Below, piece after piece: positions 1 to 7,615 of a DNA stretch of 9,867 nt (the stretch's first letter is position 1; every line of letters begins with the position of its first letter). Under the pieces are notes generated by a model. It made no database searches and was not told the origin of the DNA. It saw only the letters and a program-made list of their open reading frames with translations. The stretch is from NCBI GenBank assembly GCA_021200395.1, contig JAJQGQ010000152.1, forward strand, positions 1 through 9,867, given 5' to 3'. Source of the DNA: Erysipelotrichaceae bacterium (lineage in GTDB: Bacteria; Bacillota_I; Bacilli_A; Erysipelotrichales; Coprobacillaceae). Both the position numbers and the translations under genes were made by a program.

Positions 1-287
1 TTCTTTATTATTTAGGCCAGCATAAAAAAGAAAACCAGATTCTATGTGGTTTTGCGATGGAAACAAGTCATCTTATTGAAAATGCTCAAAATAAATTGAT
101 TAAGAAAAATTGTGATATGATTATCGCTAATAATCTCAAAGTTGATGGTGCTGGATTTGAAACTGATACCAATGTAGTTACCTTATTGACCAAAAATCAT
201 ATTGAAAACTTAGAAATTATGTCAAAGAATACTTTAGCATTTATTATACTAGAAAAATTAATGAAAGTAGAGGAAACAAAATGTTAG
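1..287 (+). CDS. coaBC: Phosphopantothenate-cysteine ligase (CoaB domain), C-terminal part, 5' end outside window
   Basis: The reading frame is open from position 3 to the TAG at 285-287, so this is the last ~94 codons of a gene that starts before the window. CoaB joins 4'-phosphopantothenate to cysteine using CTP, the second step from pantothenate to coenzyme A, in the cytosol. Visible family marks are ILCGFAMET (usually I-L-V-G-F-A-A-E-T), the lysine-rich KLIKKN segment that helps bind substrate, the IIANN strand, and GAGFETDTNVVTLL (typical G-F-x-S-D-x-N). The stop overlaps the coaX start (ATG at 281), which points to translational coupling in one CoA operon. Whether the missing N-terminal part includes the CoaC decarboxylase domain cannot be seen. 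Standalone CoaB is the alternative. Confidence 0.88.
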   Translation, partial: LYYLGQHKKENQILCGFAMETSHLIENAQNKLIKKNCDMIIANNLKVDGAGFETDTNVVTLLTKNHIENLEIMSKNTLAFIILEKLMKVEETKC

Positions 288-1060
288 TCGTTATCGATAT
301 TGGCAATACCAATATTACCATTGGTCTTTATAATGAAAACAAACTTGTAGGTACTTATCGTTTAACTACAGGACTTCATAGAACATCAGATGAATATGGA
401 TTCATGTTATTATCATTTTTAAATGCTCAATCTATTAATATTGAGCAAATTGAGGATGTCATTATTTCAAGTGTTGTGCCTAAAATTAATTATTCATTTA
501 CGAATTGTATACGTAAATATTTTCATAAAGATCCAATATTTGTGGGCCCAGGTGTAAAAACAGGTATTGATATACGCATTGATAATCCATCAGCATTAGG
601 TGCCGATCGATTGGTTGATGCCGCTGGGGCTTATTATACCTACGGTGGGCCTTGCATTGTTATCGATTTTGGGACTGCAACGACCTATGATGTTGTCAGC
701 AACAAGGGTGAATTTTTAGGTGGTGCAACTGCCCCAGGTATTGGTATTTCAGCCCAAGCTTTATCTAGTCAAACCGCTAAGTTACCAGAAATAGAAATTC
801 AAAAGCCTGATAAAATTATTGCTAAGAATACTATTAAGAGTATGCAAGCTGGGGTAGTTTTTGGTTATATTGGACAAACTGAATATATTATCAAAAAAAT
901 CAAAGAAGAATATGGTGAGGATATGAAAGTGATTTCTACTGGTGGGCTAGGCCGTATTTTATCAAAGGAAACTGATATGATTGATATATATGATGTTCAC
1001 CTCACATTCAAAGGTTTAAAAATCATTTACGAAAAAACGAAAAAACATTTGTATATTTAA
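281..1060 (+). CDS. coaX: Type III pantothenate kinase
   Basis: CoaX phosphorylates pantothenate to 4'-phosphopantothenate, the committed step of coenzyme A synthesis. It belongs to the ASKHA fold and normally works as a cytosolic dimer needing a monovalent cation. The 259-residue length is normal for the family. Visible motifs are DIGNTN at residues 6-11 (phosphate-binding loop, Asp6), GADR at 107-110 with Asp109 as the expected catalytic base, IDFGTATT at 128-135 with Asp129 as the expected cation ligand, NTIKSMQAG at 183-191, and GGLG at 221-224. The AGAGGA at 269-274 lies six bases before the ATG. The ATG lies inside the last codons of the upstream CoaB gene (7-base overlap), so two steps of one pathway are coupled. 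No key residue is missing. Confidence 0.95.
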   Translation: MLVVIDIGNTNITIGLYNENKLVGTYRLTTGLHRTSDEYGFMLLSFLNAQSINIEQIEDVIISSVVPKINYSFTNCIRKYFHKDPIFVGPGVKTGIDIRIDNPSALGADRLVDAAGAYYTYGGPCIVIDFGTATTYDVVSNKGEFLGGATAPGIGISAQALSSQTAKLPEIEIQKPDKIIAKNTIKSMQAGVVFGYIGQTEYIIKKIKEEYGEDMKVISTGGLGRILSKETDMIDIYDVHLTFKGLKIIYEKTKKHLYI

Positions 1061-1085
1061 AGAGCTCATGGCAGAGCTCTTTTTT
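1059..1085 (+). terminator. Intrinsic terminator of the coaB-coaX unit
   Basis: AAAGAGCTC at 1059-1067 pairs perfectly with GAGCTCTTT at 1074-1082 around a 6-base loop, and a run of six T ends at 1085. It begins in the coaX stop codon. The convergent phospholipase gene ends at 1066 on the other strand, so the stem also contains that gene's stop codon. On the minus strand the stem is followed by TTTAAATAT, a poorer T tract, so it may serve both directions with unequal strength. Confidence 0.85.
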
Positions 1086-2343
1086 CATAATATAATAAAT
1101 ATAATAATCTTGACATTAATACTTCTTTTGTAAATAAGCTAAAGAAATTATTAATATCCCATTTAAAACTTTTAGGATAAAGTGTCATATGCAATAAACG
1201 ACCAACTATCCCTTGACGATTAATAGTAGCAAAAGCCATTGAAATATCTTCTTCAGCTTTAAAAGGATTCATATGATAATCAGCCTTAATATATTTTTCA
1301 AATTCTCTTAAGATATCATTGACAAATTCATCATATTCATAAATATAAGTAGGATCTTTATCCAAAAGTTCTCCTAACCAATCTAAAGTAATATATAAGT
1401 AATCACTTTCCTTAAGTATCTGATTTTTATGTGCATGTAAGTAATACATTTCGACTGAAATATTATCATTTTTAGCTAACAATCGCATTCTTCTTTCTAA
1501 ATAAAGAATCTGATTATAAAATTCATCAAGCAATAGTGTATCAAAAGGTTGAAAAGTGTATTTCACACCAACAAGCTTATGAAAAGTCTTCATAGCCGTT
1601 TGATAACCGATACGTTGATTGCGTTCAATACTTTCTCTATTAAAATCCATAAATGTCCCTAAATCAACATAAGGAGTTGTATAAATGACATGCGGACGAT
1701 TGACATAGTATGAATGTGTAGGCTCCATATGCATATCAACCACTAAAACCTCATCAGCACCCATATCAAATGCTAAATCAATCGGAACATTATCAAAGTA
1801 ACCACCATCAATAAATGATTGATTATTAAAACTATGAATAGGAAAAACCGGAAAACAAGAGGCACTAGCGATTAAATAATCAAAAATATATTCTTCTTTC
1901 ATTTCAGATTTTTTAATCATAAGTGGCTTTAAATGAGGATAAGTAACAGTACATAAACCAAAATCAATAGGTGAATTTAATAGTTTTTTTTCATCCAATA
2001 AATCTCTAATAATGGTTTTAAGTGGCGTAATATCAGCACCTTTTTCTTTAATAAAGCTTTTAAAAAACGATAAAGCCAGATTAGACTGATCAAGCATATC
2101 ATCTATATCTTTAGAAAATTGCGGATAAAAACCATTGGTGAAAACCTGTGTAATATCTAATCGTTGCCATAAAGTTTCCATTGCCTGATAATCTTGTTGT
2201 GCTAATAAACAACCATTTAAAGCACCAATAGAAGTCCCTGAAATAATTTGATAATCTATACCCAATTCATGTAAAGCCTTAACAAAACCAACTTCATAAG
2301 CACCCTTAGAACCTCCTCCAGCTAAAACCAGACACCTTTTCAT
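1066..2343 (-). CDS. Patatin-like phospholipase (RssA-type serine acyl hydrolase)
   Basis: The protein has 425 residues from the chosen start. Patatin-family enzymes hydrolyse acyl esters of lipids with a Ser-Asp dyad. Visible marks are the oxyanion-hole loop GGGSKG at residues 9-14, the nucleophile elbow GTSIG at 36-40 (Ser38), and DGG at 179-181 (Asp179). There is no signal peptide or membrane segment, so it is probably cytosolic. The catalytic domain covers roughly residues 1-280. The last ~140 residues are charged and aromatic-rich, and I do not recognise their function. The ATG at 2343 is preferred because AGGAGG sits six bases upstream. A longer frame from a TTG at 2361 would place that Shine-Dalgarno sequence inside the coding region. 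The gene follows malQ by ten bases and is surely cotranscribed. The physiological substrate is unknown. Confidence 0.88.
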   Translation of the reverse strand: MKRCLVLAGGGSKGAYEVGFVKALHELGIDYQIISGTSIGALNGCLLAQQDYQAMETLWQRLDITQVFTNGFYPQFSKDIDDMLDQSNLALSFFKSFIKEKGADITPLKTIIRDLLDEKKLLNSPIDFGLCTVTYPHLKPLMIKKSEMKEEYIFDYLIASASCFPVFPIHSFNNQSFIDGGYFDNVPIDLAFDMGADEVLVVDMHMEPTHSYYVNRPHVIYTTPYVDLGTFMDFNRESIERNQRIGYQTAMKTFHKLVGVKYTFQPFDTLLLDEFYNQILYLERRMRLLAKNDNISVEMYYLHAHKNQILKESDYLYITLDWLGELLDKDPTYIYEYDEFVNDILREFEKYIKADYHMNPFKAEEDISMAFATINRQGIVGRLLHMTLYPKSFKWDINNFFSLFTKEVLMSRLLYLLYYEKRALP

Positions 2344-2353
2344 ACACATCCTC

Positions 2354-4657
2354 CTACTCAAGAATTTTAAGTTTATGATTTATAGCATAACGATAGGCAT
2401 ATGAATCTTTTTCAGCCTCAATATAAACACGCTCATCAAAGACATCATCAGCAATATTCTGCACATTTTCAGGTATTTGTACTACTAATAATTCACTACA
2501 ATCTTTAAAAGCCATTGCTTTAATTGTAGTAATAGTCTCTGGTACATAGACAATCTTGACATCATCATTATGATAAAATAGTTTTTCCCCAATAGTTGTT
2601 ACAGGGTTAGATTGATAATAGGCAGGTATTTCAATCATTCTTTTATGTCCATGATAACCGATAATTTCTATATTTCCATTATCTGATATATGAAAATCAT
2701 AAATTGGATTATCGATATAAGCATAATGAATATGATTTTCATTGGCTAATTCTTCGCCTTTTGAATCATGATGAATATGCACTTCAAAATCATCAGAAAC
2801 ATTTTCTATTTTCAAAGAAGTAACATGTACAGGTAAAGTCAATATTTTTAATTGATAACAATATCCTAAAGCATTTTCTATACTGACCAGACATTTAGGT
2901 AATAATAAATTTTGTAAACTTGAACAATAAGCAAAGGTATCTTTGAATAAATGTAGTAAAGCACAAGCAGATAAATCTATCGTTTTTAAGGCAACACAAT
3001 GCTTAAATGCACTTTCACCAATTGTTTCAATCGAAGCAGGCAATTTAACATTTTGAATATGAATATTATTCACAAAACATTCATCACTAATCATAGTCAC
3101 AGGATGATTATGAATCTTCTTAGGAACAATTAATTCTTCCTTATTTCCTCGATATTTCAATAAACGAATTTGATCATCAACAATTTCATAAATATAATCT
3201 CCATAAGTATATTGTGGAAGAGAGCTACCTCTGAGACTTTGATGAATCAAATCTTTATAAACTTCTAAAGCTTTATCAAACTCATCAAACGAAGCTATAC
3301 GCCATTCCCAATTAGGTGATCCAATGGTACTAGGCACATTAAAACGGCAACCATGCCCACAACCCATAACATCCCAAGCTGGTATAATAACAGTTTCGGT
3401 CTCAAGATCTAAACAATAATGTAATACTTTTTGATATACTTCACTTTCTTCATAATCTTTTAAAACGTGATTGATTTTTCTTTTATTATAATCATCCAAA
3501 TCATCATACCAGGCCATAATGGTATCGTTATCGTGAGTACCTGTATAAACGACAACTTTATTCATATCAAAATGATCAGAATGATGAAATTGAAAAATAT
3601 ACATACCTTTTAAATCATAATGATCTCTTAATTCATAAACTTCTTTTCTCAAATCACCCAAATCTTCTGCCAAAACAGAAAAATGATCAAGTTGATTCAC
3701 TAAAGTATCAAATAATTCATAACCCGGAGCTTCAACCCATTCACCAATAATTGCTGTAGGTTCACTTGCAGGTATTTTCCAATAAGTATCAAAACCACGA
3801 AAATGATCAATCCTTACCGTATCATACATATTTAAAGCAGCTTTAACACGTTCTACCCAAAACTTAAATCCATGTTCCTTTAAATAATCCCAATCATAAA
3901 TAGGATTACCCCATCTTTGCCCATAAGCACTGAAATAATCTGGTGGTACACCAGCAACAAAAGATGGTGTGCCATCTTCTTCTAATAAAAAGCTTTCCTG
4001 ATGAGTCCATACATCTACAGAATCTAAGCCAACATAAATAGGCATATCACCAATAATTAAAATATCATGTTCATTAGCATATTTTTTTAATGCTTTCCAT
4101 TGTTTAAAAAATTCATATTGTAAAAATATATAAAGTTCTATTTCTTTAGTTAAAGGAGTTATAGAAAAATTTTTATCATTAATATAATTTTTATATTCCT
4201 TTTTCCACTCTGTCCAAGGCAATTCATTATTCAAAGTTTTAAAAACCCTATATATAGCATAATCCTTTACCCATGCATTTTCTGCCACGAATTGATTATA
4301 ATCTTCATTAGGTTCAAAATTTTCAAATGCTTCTTGATATAATGCAAACTTGATTTTTCTAATCTCCTGATAAGCAACATGTGGAGCATCTTCATTATAT
4401 GAATCAATATAATCTAATAGTCCCTCTTCCACAAATTGATCCAAACTCAAATAAATTTCATCTCCAGCCTGAGATGATAATGGCTGATAAGGTGAATTTC
4501 CATAACCTAATGGATTTAATGGCAATATTTGCCAAACATGTATATGAGCATCAGCCATTCGATCAACAAGCTCATATGCATTTTTTCCAAAATCTCCAAT
4601 TCCATATTTATTAGGTAAACAAGAAATTGGAAATAATAAACCAGAATCTTTTCTCAT
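2354..4657 (-). CDS. malQ: 4-alpha-glucanotransferase (GH77) fused to C-terminal BspA-like leucine-rich repeats
   Basis: Residues 1 to ~478 form an amylomaltase/disproportionating enzyme, which transfers alpha-1,4-glucan segments between maltodextrins or glycogen-derived chains. Visible marks are LPLNPLGYGNSPYQP (45-59), IGDMPIYV (202-209), RWGNPIYDW (248-256), RIDHFRG (282-288, nucleophile Asp284), AEDLG (330-334, acid/base Glu331), GTHDND (373-378, Asp376) and NWEWR (449-453). All three catalytic carboxylates are present. Ordinary MalQ ends near here, but this protein continues about 290 residues. The extra part contains repeats of the LRR_5/BspA kind, such as IQNVKLPASIETIGESAFKH and VYVPETITTIKAMAFKDC, with a possible linker at ~615-660. 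There is no signal peptide, so the repeats are probably intracellular. GAGGAG at 4664-4669 lies six bases before the ATG. It is first in a unit with the phospholipase. The role of the repeats (glycogen or protein docking) is inference. Confidence 0.93.
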   Translation of the reverse strand: MRKDSGLLFPISCLPNKYGIGDFGKNAYELVDRMADAHIHVWQILPLNPLGYGNSPYQPLSSQAGDEIYLSLDQFVEEGLLDYIDSYNEDAPHVAYQEIRKIKFALYQEAFENFEPNEDYNQFVAENAWVKDYAIYRVFKTLNNELPWTEWKKEYKNYINDKNFSITPLTKEIELYIFLQYEFFKQWKALKKYANEHDILIIGDMPIYVGLDSVDVWTHQESFLLEEDGTPSFVAGVPPDYFSAYGQRWGNPIYDWDYLKEHGFKFWVERVKAALNMYDTVRIDHFRGFDTYWKIPASEPTAIIGEWVEAPGYELFDTLVNQLDHFSVLAEDLGDLRKEVYELRDHYDLKGMYIFQFHHSDHFDMNKVVVYTGTHDNDTIMAWYDDLDDYNKRKINHVLKDYEESEVYQKVLHYCLDLETETVIIPAWDVMGCGHGCRFNVPSTIGSPNWEWRIASFDEFDKALEVYKDLIHQSLRGSSLPQYTYGDYIYEIVDDQIRLLKYRGNKEELIVPKKIHNHPVTMISDECFVNNIHIQNVKLPASIETIGESAFKHCVALKTIDLSACALLHLFKDTFAYCSSLQNLLLPKCLVSIENALGYCYQLKILTLPVHVTSLKIENVSDDFEVHIHHDSKGEELANENHIHYAYIDNPIYDFHISDNGNIEIIGYHGHKRMIEIPAYYQSNPVTTIGEKLFYHNDDVKIVYVPETITTIKAMAFKDCSELLVVQIPENVQNIADDVFDERVYIEAEKDSYAYRYAINHKLKILE

Positions 4658-4685
4658 ACAAATCTCCTCAAATTTCGATATATTT

Positions 4686-4714
4686 ATTATACATGAATTC
4701 CTTGATGATTTGTA
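4686..4714 (-). promoter_or_regulatory. Probable promoter of malQ-phospholipase unit
   Basis: On the minus strand a perfect TATAAT (plus coordinates 4686-4691) lies 17 bases after TACAAA (4709-4714), a weak -35 match. The -10 box is about 28 bases before the malQ start codon. An imperfect inverted repeat, ATGAT-N4-ATCAT at 4705-4718, covers the -35 region and could be an operator, but arms this short arise easily by chance in AT-rich DNA. The rest of the 132-base gap (4658-4789) holds the malQ ribosome binding site and the terminator of the metal ATPase gene. Confidence 0.6.
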
Positions 4715-4750
4715 TCATAAAAATGAAAAATGCATAGGAATTCTCTTTTT

Positions 4751-4783
4751 ATAATGAAAAGAGAAAAGCCATAGGCTTTTCTC
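4751..4783 (-). terminator. Intrinsic terminator after the metal-exporting ATPase gene
   Basis: A perfect 10-base stem, GAGAAAAGCC (4761-4770) with GGCTTTTCTC (4774-4783), closes a 3-base loop, seven bases after the ATPase stop codon. Read on the minus strand it is followed by TTTTCATTAT, a moderate T tract. A second pairing, TTCTCTTTT (4741-4749) with AAAAGAGAA (4757-4765), shares bases with the stem and could compete with it, but the terminator stem is transcribed first. Confidence 0.75.
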
Positions 4784-4789
4784 ATATAA

Positions 4790-7597
4790 TTATTTTAAAA
4801 TACGCATGGCATTCAAAATAGCAATTAAAGTCACACCAACATCAGCAAAAACACCCATCCACATATTAGATAAACCAAACATAGTAAGTATCAAAACTCC
4901 AACTTTAATAACAAGAATAAATGTCACATTTTGTTTTAAAATATCATTCGTACGTTTAGAAATATCAATAGCATCACCAATAGTAGCAATATTATCTTGC
5001 ATCAAAACAACATCCGCAGCTTCAATAGCAGCATCACTACCAATACCACCCATAGCAATACCTACATCTGCTCGCGCTAATACTGGAGCATCGTTTATAC
5101 CATCACCAACAAAGGCAACAGCACCTTGATTTACCTTCATAATATCTTCTAATTGAAGGACTTTATCTTGTGGTAATAATTCACTATATACCTGGTCTAT
5201 GCCTAATCTATGAGCAATATCCAAAGCGACTTTATGATGATCACCTGTTAACATAATGGTATTTTTAATACCTGCTTTTTTCAAGCATTGAATACCTTCA
5301 ATTGTCTTTTCTTTAATCTGATCGGCAACTACAATGGAACCCTTAAATACATCATTAACAGCAATATAAACAATTGTTCCAACAGCCTTAGGTTCAATAA
5401 CACTAATACCACGACTTGCAAATAATGAAGCATTTCCCAATAATACATGATCATGACCAATATAAGTATCAATTCCTTTACCAGCAATCTCATGATAATG
5501 AGATATTTGACTTTCATCTATGTCTTGATTATATTTATCGATAATACTTTTCGCAATTGGATGATTACTATAATACTCACCATAAGCAGCATATTTCAAT
5601 AAATTGACATCACCATTAACTTCCACAACTTCAAATGTTCCTTTTGTGAGAGTCCCTGTTTTATCAAAAACAATGGTATCTACATCTTTTAATAACTCTA
5701 GATAATTCCCACCTTTAATTAATGCTCCTAAACGACTAGCTTTACCTAAACCTGCATATAAACCTAATGGAATAGAAATAACAAGTGCACATGGGCATGA
5801 AACAACCAAGAAAGTTAAAGCACGATAGAGCCAATCGGTAAAAACAGCATTGTCAAATATAAACATAGGAACAATTGCTAATAATACAGCTAATCCTACA
5901 ACTGTAGGTGTATATATTTTTGCAAATTTCGTAATAAACTTTTCAATAGGGGCCTTTTTGCTAGCAGCATTTTCCATTAATTCTAAAATTCTAGAAACAG
6001 TTGAATCATTATAAGGTTTTGTCACCTTAACTTCCAATATTTCATTTAAATTTACTACGCCAGCCAATACTTCATCATTTTCATAAACACTTCTAGGCAC
6101 AGATTCTCCTGTCAAACTAGAAGTATCAAGCATTGATTTTCCCTTAACAACAACACCATCTAAAGGTACTTTCTCACCCACTTTAATAACGATAATATCA
6201 TCAACACGAATATTTTCAGGTTCAACTTGAATCACTCCATCATCAGTCTTTAAATTCGCATAATCGCTTTTGATATCCATTAAAGTAGAAATGGAATTCC
6301 TTGTTTTATTAACTGCATATGCTTGAAAAATCTCACCAATACCATAAAACAACATAACAGCTACTGCTTCTACATACTCACCAATCGCAAAAGCCCCAAC
6401 AGTCGCAACCACCATTAAAAAATTCTCATCAAATAATTCACCACGACCAATATTTTTAAAAGCTTTTATTAATACAGTATATCCAATCAATAAATAAGCT
6501 ATCATAAAACCTGCTATCGAAATATCATAATGACTGAAAATAATACTTATAATATAAATCACAACACCTAAAACCATATTCCAGTTTTTCTTAATATCAA
6601 ATAAGCGAGGCTCTTCTATTATATGCTTATCATTCTTATAAGATAAAGTAACACCATCTTCTACAGAATCAATAGTTTCTTGTATAGACTTAAATAAATC
6701 GTCTTCAACAACTGATTCATATGGTTGTATTTGTAATGTTTCCGTTGTGAAATTTAAGACAGCATCCTGAATTTGAGGCATATTTTTAATTGCTTTTTCC
6801 ACTTTCATTGCACAATTAGCACAATCTAGTCCAGCAACATGATAAGAGATAACATCATTTCCAAGCAAATTTCTTAAATCACGTTCTTCATCATGATGAT
6901 GACTTTCTTTTTGAGTGAGTGTAACTTCTGGTTCTAATTCCTTAATAGCTTTTTCTAGCTCATGGATATCAATTTCTTCTTTAGCCCCAATAAACATAAG
7001 ACCACTTGCAAAATTGATTGTACATTCATCTATATCATCCCTATGATTGAGCATATCTTCGACTTTTTGCGCACAATGAGCACAATCCAAATCATGTATT
7101 TCATAAGTAAAATGTTGATGATGATGTCTATGGGAATGTTCATGATGTTTTTCTTTCTTAGAAAGTGTAACATCTGGTTCCAACTCTTGAATAGCTTTTT
7201 CTAGCTCATGAATATCAATTTCTTCTTTAGCTTCAATAAACATCATTCCACTAGCAAAATTGATTGTACATTCATCTATATCATCCCTATGATTGAGCAT
7301 ATCTTCAACTTTTTGCGCACAATGAGCACAATCCAAATCATGTATTTCATAAGCAAAATGTTGATGATGATGTTCATGATGTTTTTCTTTCTTAGAAAGT
7401 GTAACTTCTGGCTCTAATTCTTGAATAGCTTTTTCTAGCTCATGAATATCAATTTCTTCTTTAGCTTCAATAAACATAAGACCACTTGCAAAGTTAATTG
7501 TACACTCATCTATATCATTCCTATGATTGAGCATATCTTCAACTTTTTGTGCACAATGAGCACAATCCAAATCATGAATAAAATACTTTATATGCAT
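4790..7597 (-). CDS. cadA: Zn/Cd/Pb-exporting P1B-type ATPase with four N-terminal metal-binding domains
   Basis: This inner-membrane pump uses ATP to expel divalent soft metals. At 935 residues it exceeds the usual ~700-800 of CadA/ZntA because of its N-terminus. HMA domains carry CxxC pairs at Cys12/15, 90/93, 172/175 (all DCAHCA) and Cys259/262 (DCANCA). The first three are nearly identical and are separated by His-rich linkers at 73-80, 151-162 and 233-235. The membrane core starts near residue 339. Visible marks are TGES (496-499), the CPC transport site (601-603), DKTGT (645-649, phosphorylated Asp645), HP (679-680) and GDGIND (831-836). Lys898 and Asp919 in the last two helices match the Zn/Cd/Pb (P1B-2) signature and argue against a copper pump. 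The GGAAGGGG site upstream and the 18-base gap after the repressor gene indicate one operon. All catalytic residues are intact. Exact metal preference is inferred. Confidence 0.94.
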   Translation of the reverse strand: MHIKYFIHDLDCAHCAQKVEDMLNHRNDIDECTINFASGLMFIEAKEEIDIHELEKAIQELEPEVTLSKKEKHHEHHHQHFAYEIHDLDCAHCAQKVEDMLNHRDDIDECTINFASGMMFIEAKEEIDIHELEKAIQELEPDVTLSKKEKHHEHSHRHHHQHFTYEIHDLDCAHCAQKVEDMLNHRDDIDECTINFASGLMFIGAKEEIDIHELEKAIKELEPEVTLTQKESHHHDEERDLRNLLGNDVISYHVAGLDCANCAMKVEKAIKNMPQIQDAVLNFTTETLQIQPYESVVEDDLFKSIQETIDSVEDGVTLSYKNDKHIIEEPRLFDIKKNWNMVLGVVIYIISIIFSHYDISIAGFMIAYLLIGYTVLIKAFKNIGRGELFDENFLMVVATVGAFAIGEYVEAVAVMLFYGIGEIFQAYAVNKTRNSISTLMDIKSDYANLKTDDGVIQVEPENIRVDDIIVIKVGEKVPLDGVVVKGKSMLDTSSLTGESVPRSVYENDEVLAGVVNLNEILEVKVTKPYNDSTVSRILELMENAASKKAPIEKFITKFAKIYTPTVVGLAVLLAIVPMFIFDNAVFTDWLYRALTFLVVSCPCALVISIPLGLYAGLGKASRLGALIKGGNYLELLKDVDTIVFDKTGTLTKGTFEVVEVNGDVNLLKYAAYGEYYSNHPIAKSIIDKYNQDIDESQISHYHEIAGKGIDTYIGHDHVLLGNASLFASRGISVIEPKAVGTIVYIAVNDVFKGSIVVADQIKEKTIEGIQCLKKAGIKNTIMLTGDHHKVALDIAHRLGIDQVYSELLPQDKVLQLEDIMKVNQGAVAFVGDGINDAPVLARADVGIAMGGIGSDAAIEAADVVLMQDNIATIGDAIDISKRTNDILKQNVTFILVIKVGVLILTMFGLSNMWMGVFADVGVTLIAILNAMRILK
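6884..7597 (-). repeat. Tandem in-frame repeat: three near-identical HMA domain units within cadA
   Basis: The 5' part of cadA consists of three direct repeats: 7355-7597, 7109-7354 and 6884-7108. Anchor sequences recur 234 and 246 bases apart, i.e. 78 and 82 codons. The 12-base difference is an insertion in the His-rich linker that adds Ser-His-Arg-His to the middle unit. Units two and three are almost identical in DNA, including silent positions: about 120 bases beginning near 7010 and near 7256 differ at only two sites. Unit one differs a little more. A fourth HMA domain (about 6640-6860) is diverged and is probably the ancestral one. The pattern fits recent unequal exchange or slippage. 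Confidence 0.92.
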
Positions 7598-7615
7598 AAA
7601 AATTCCCCTTCCTTA

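Noticed and set aside
1066..2343. Patatin phospholipase as an anti-phage (CapV/CBASS-type) effector
   Set aside because: No cyclic-nucleotide synthase or other defence gene is nearby. It is coupled to malQ and looks like an RssA-type housekeeping member.
2344..2361. Longer phospholipase starting at a TTG (2361)
   Set aside because: It would place the AGGAGG Shine-Dalgarno sequence inside the coding region. The ATG at 2343 has ideal spacing and begins directly at the conserved KRCLVLAGGG strand.
4705..4718. ATGAT-N4-ATCAT inverted repeat near the malQ -35 box as a sugar-repressor operator
   Set aside because: Arms of only five bases are expected by chance in such AT-rich DNA. It does not match a catabolite-responsive element, and no regulator gene is adjacent.
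4806..5129. Open frame of 107 codons on the + strand opposite cadA
   Set aside because: It is antisense to the conserved GDGIND and last transmembrane part of the ATPase, has no family resemblance, and has no upstream signals.
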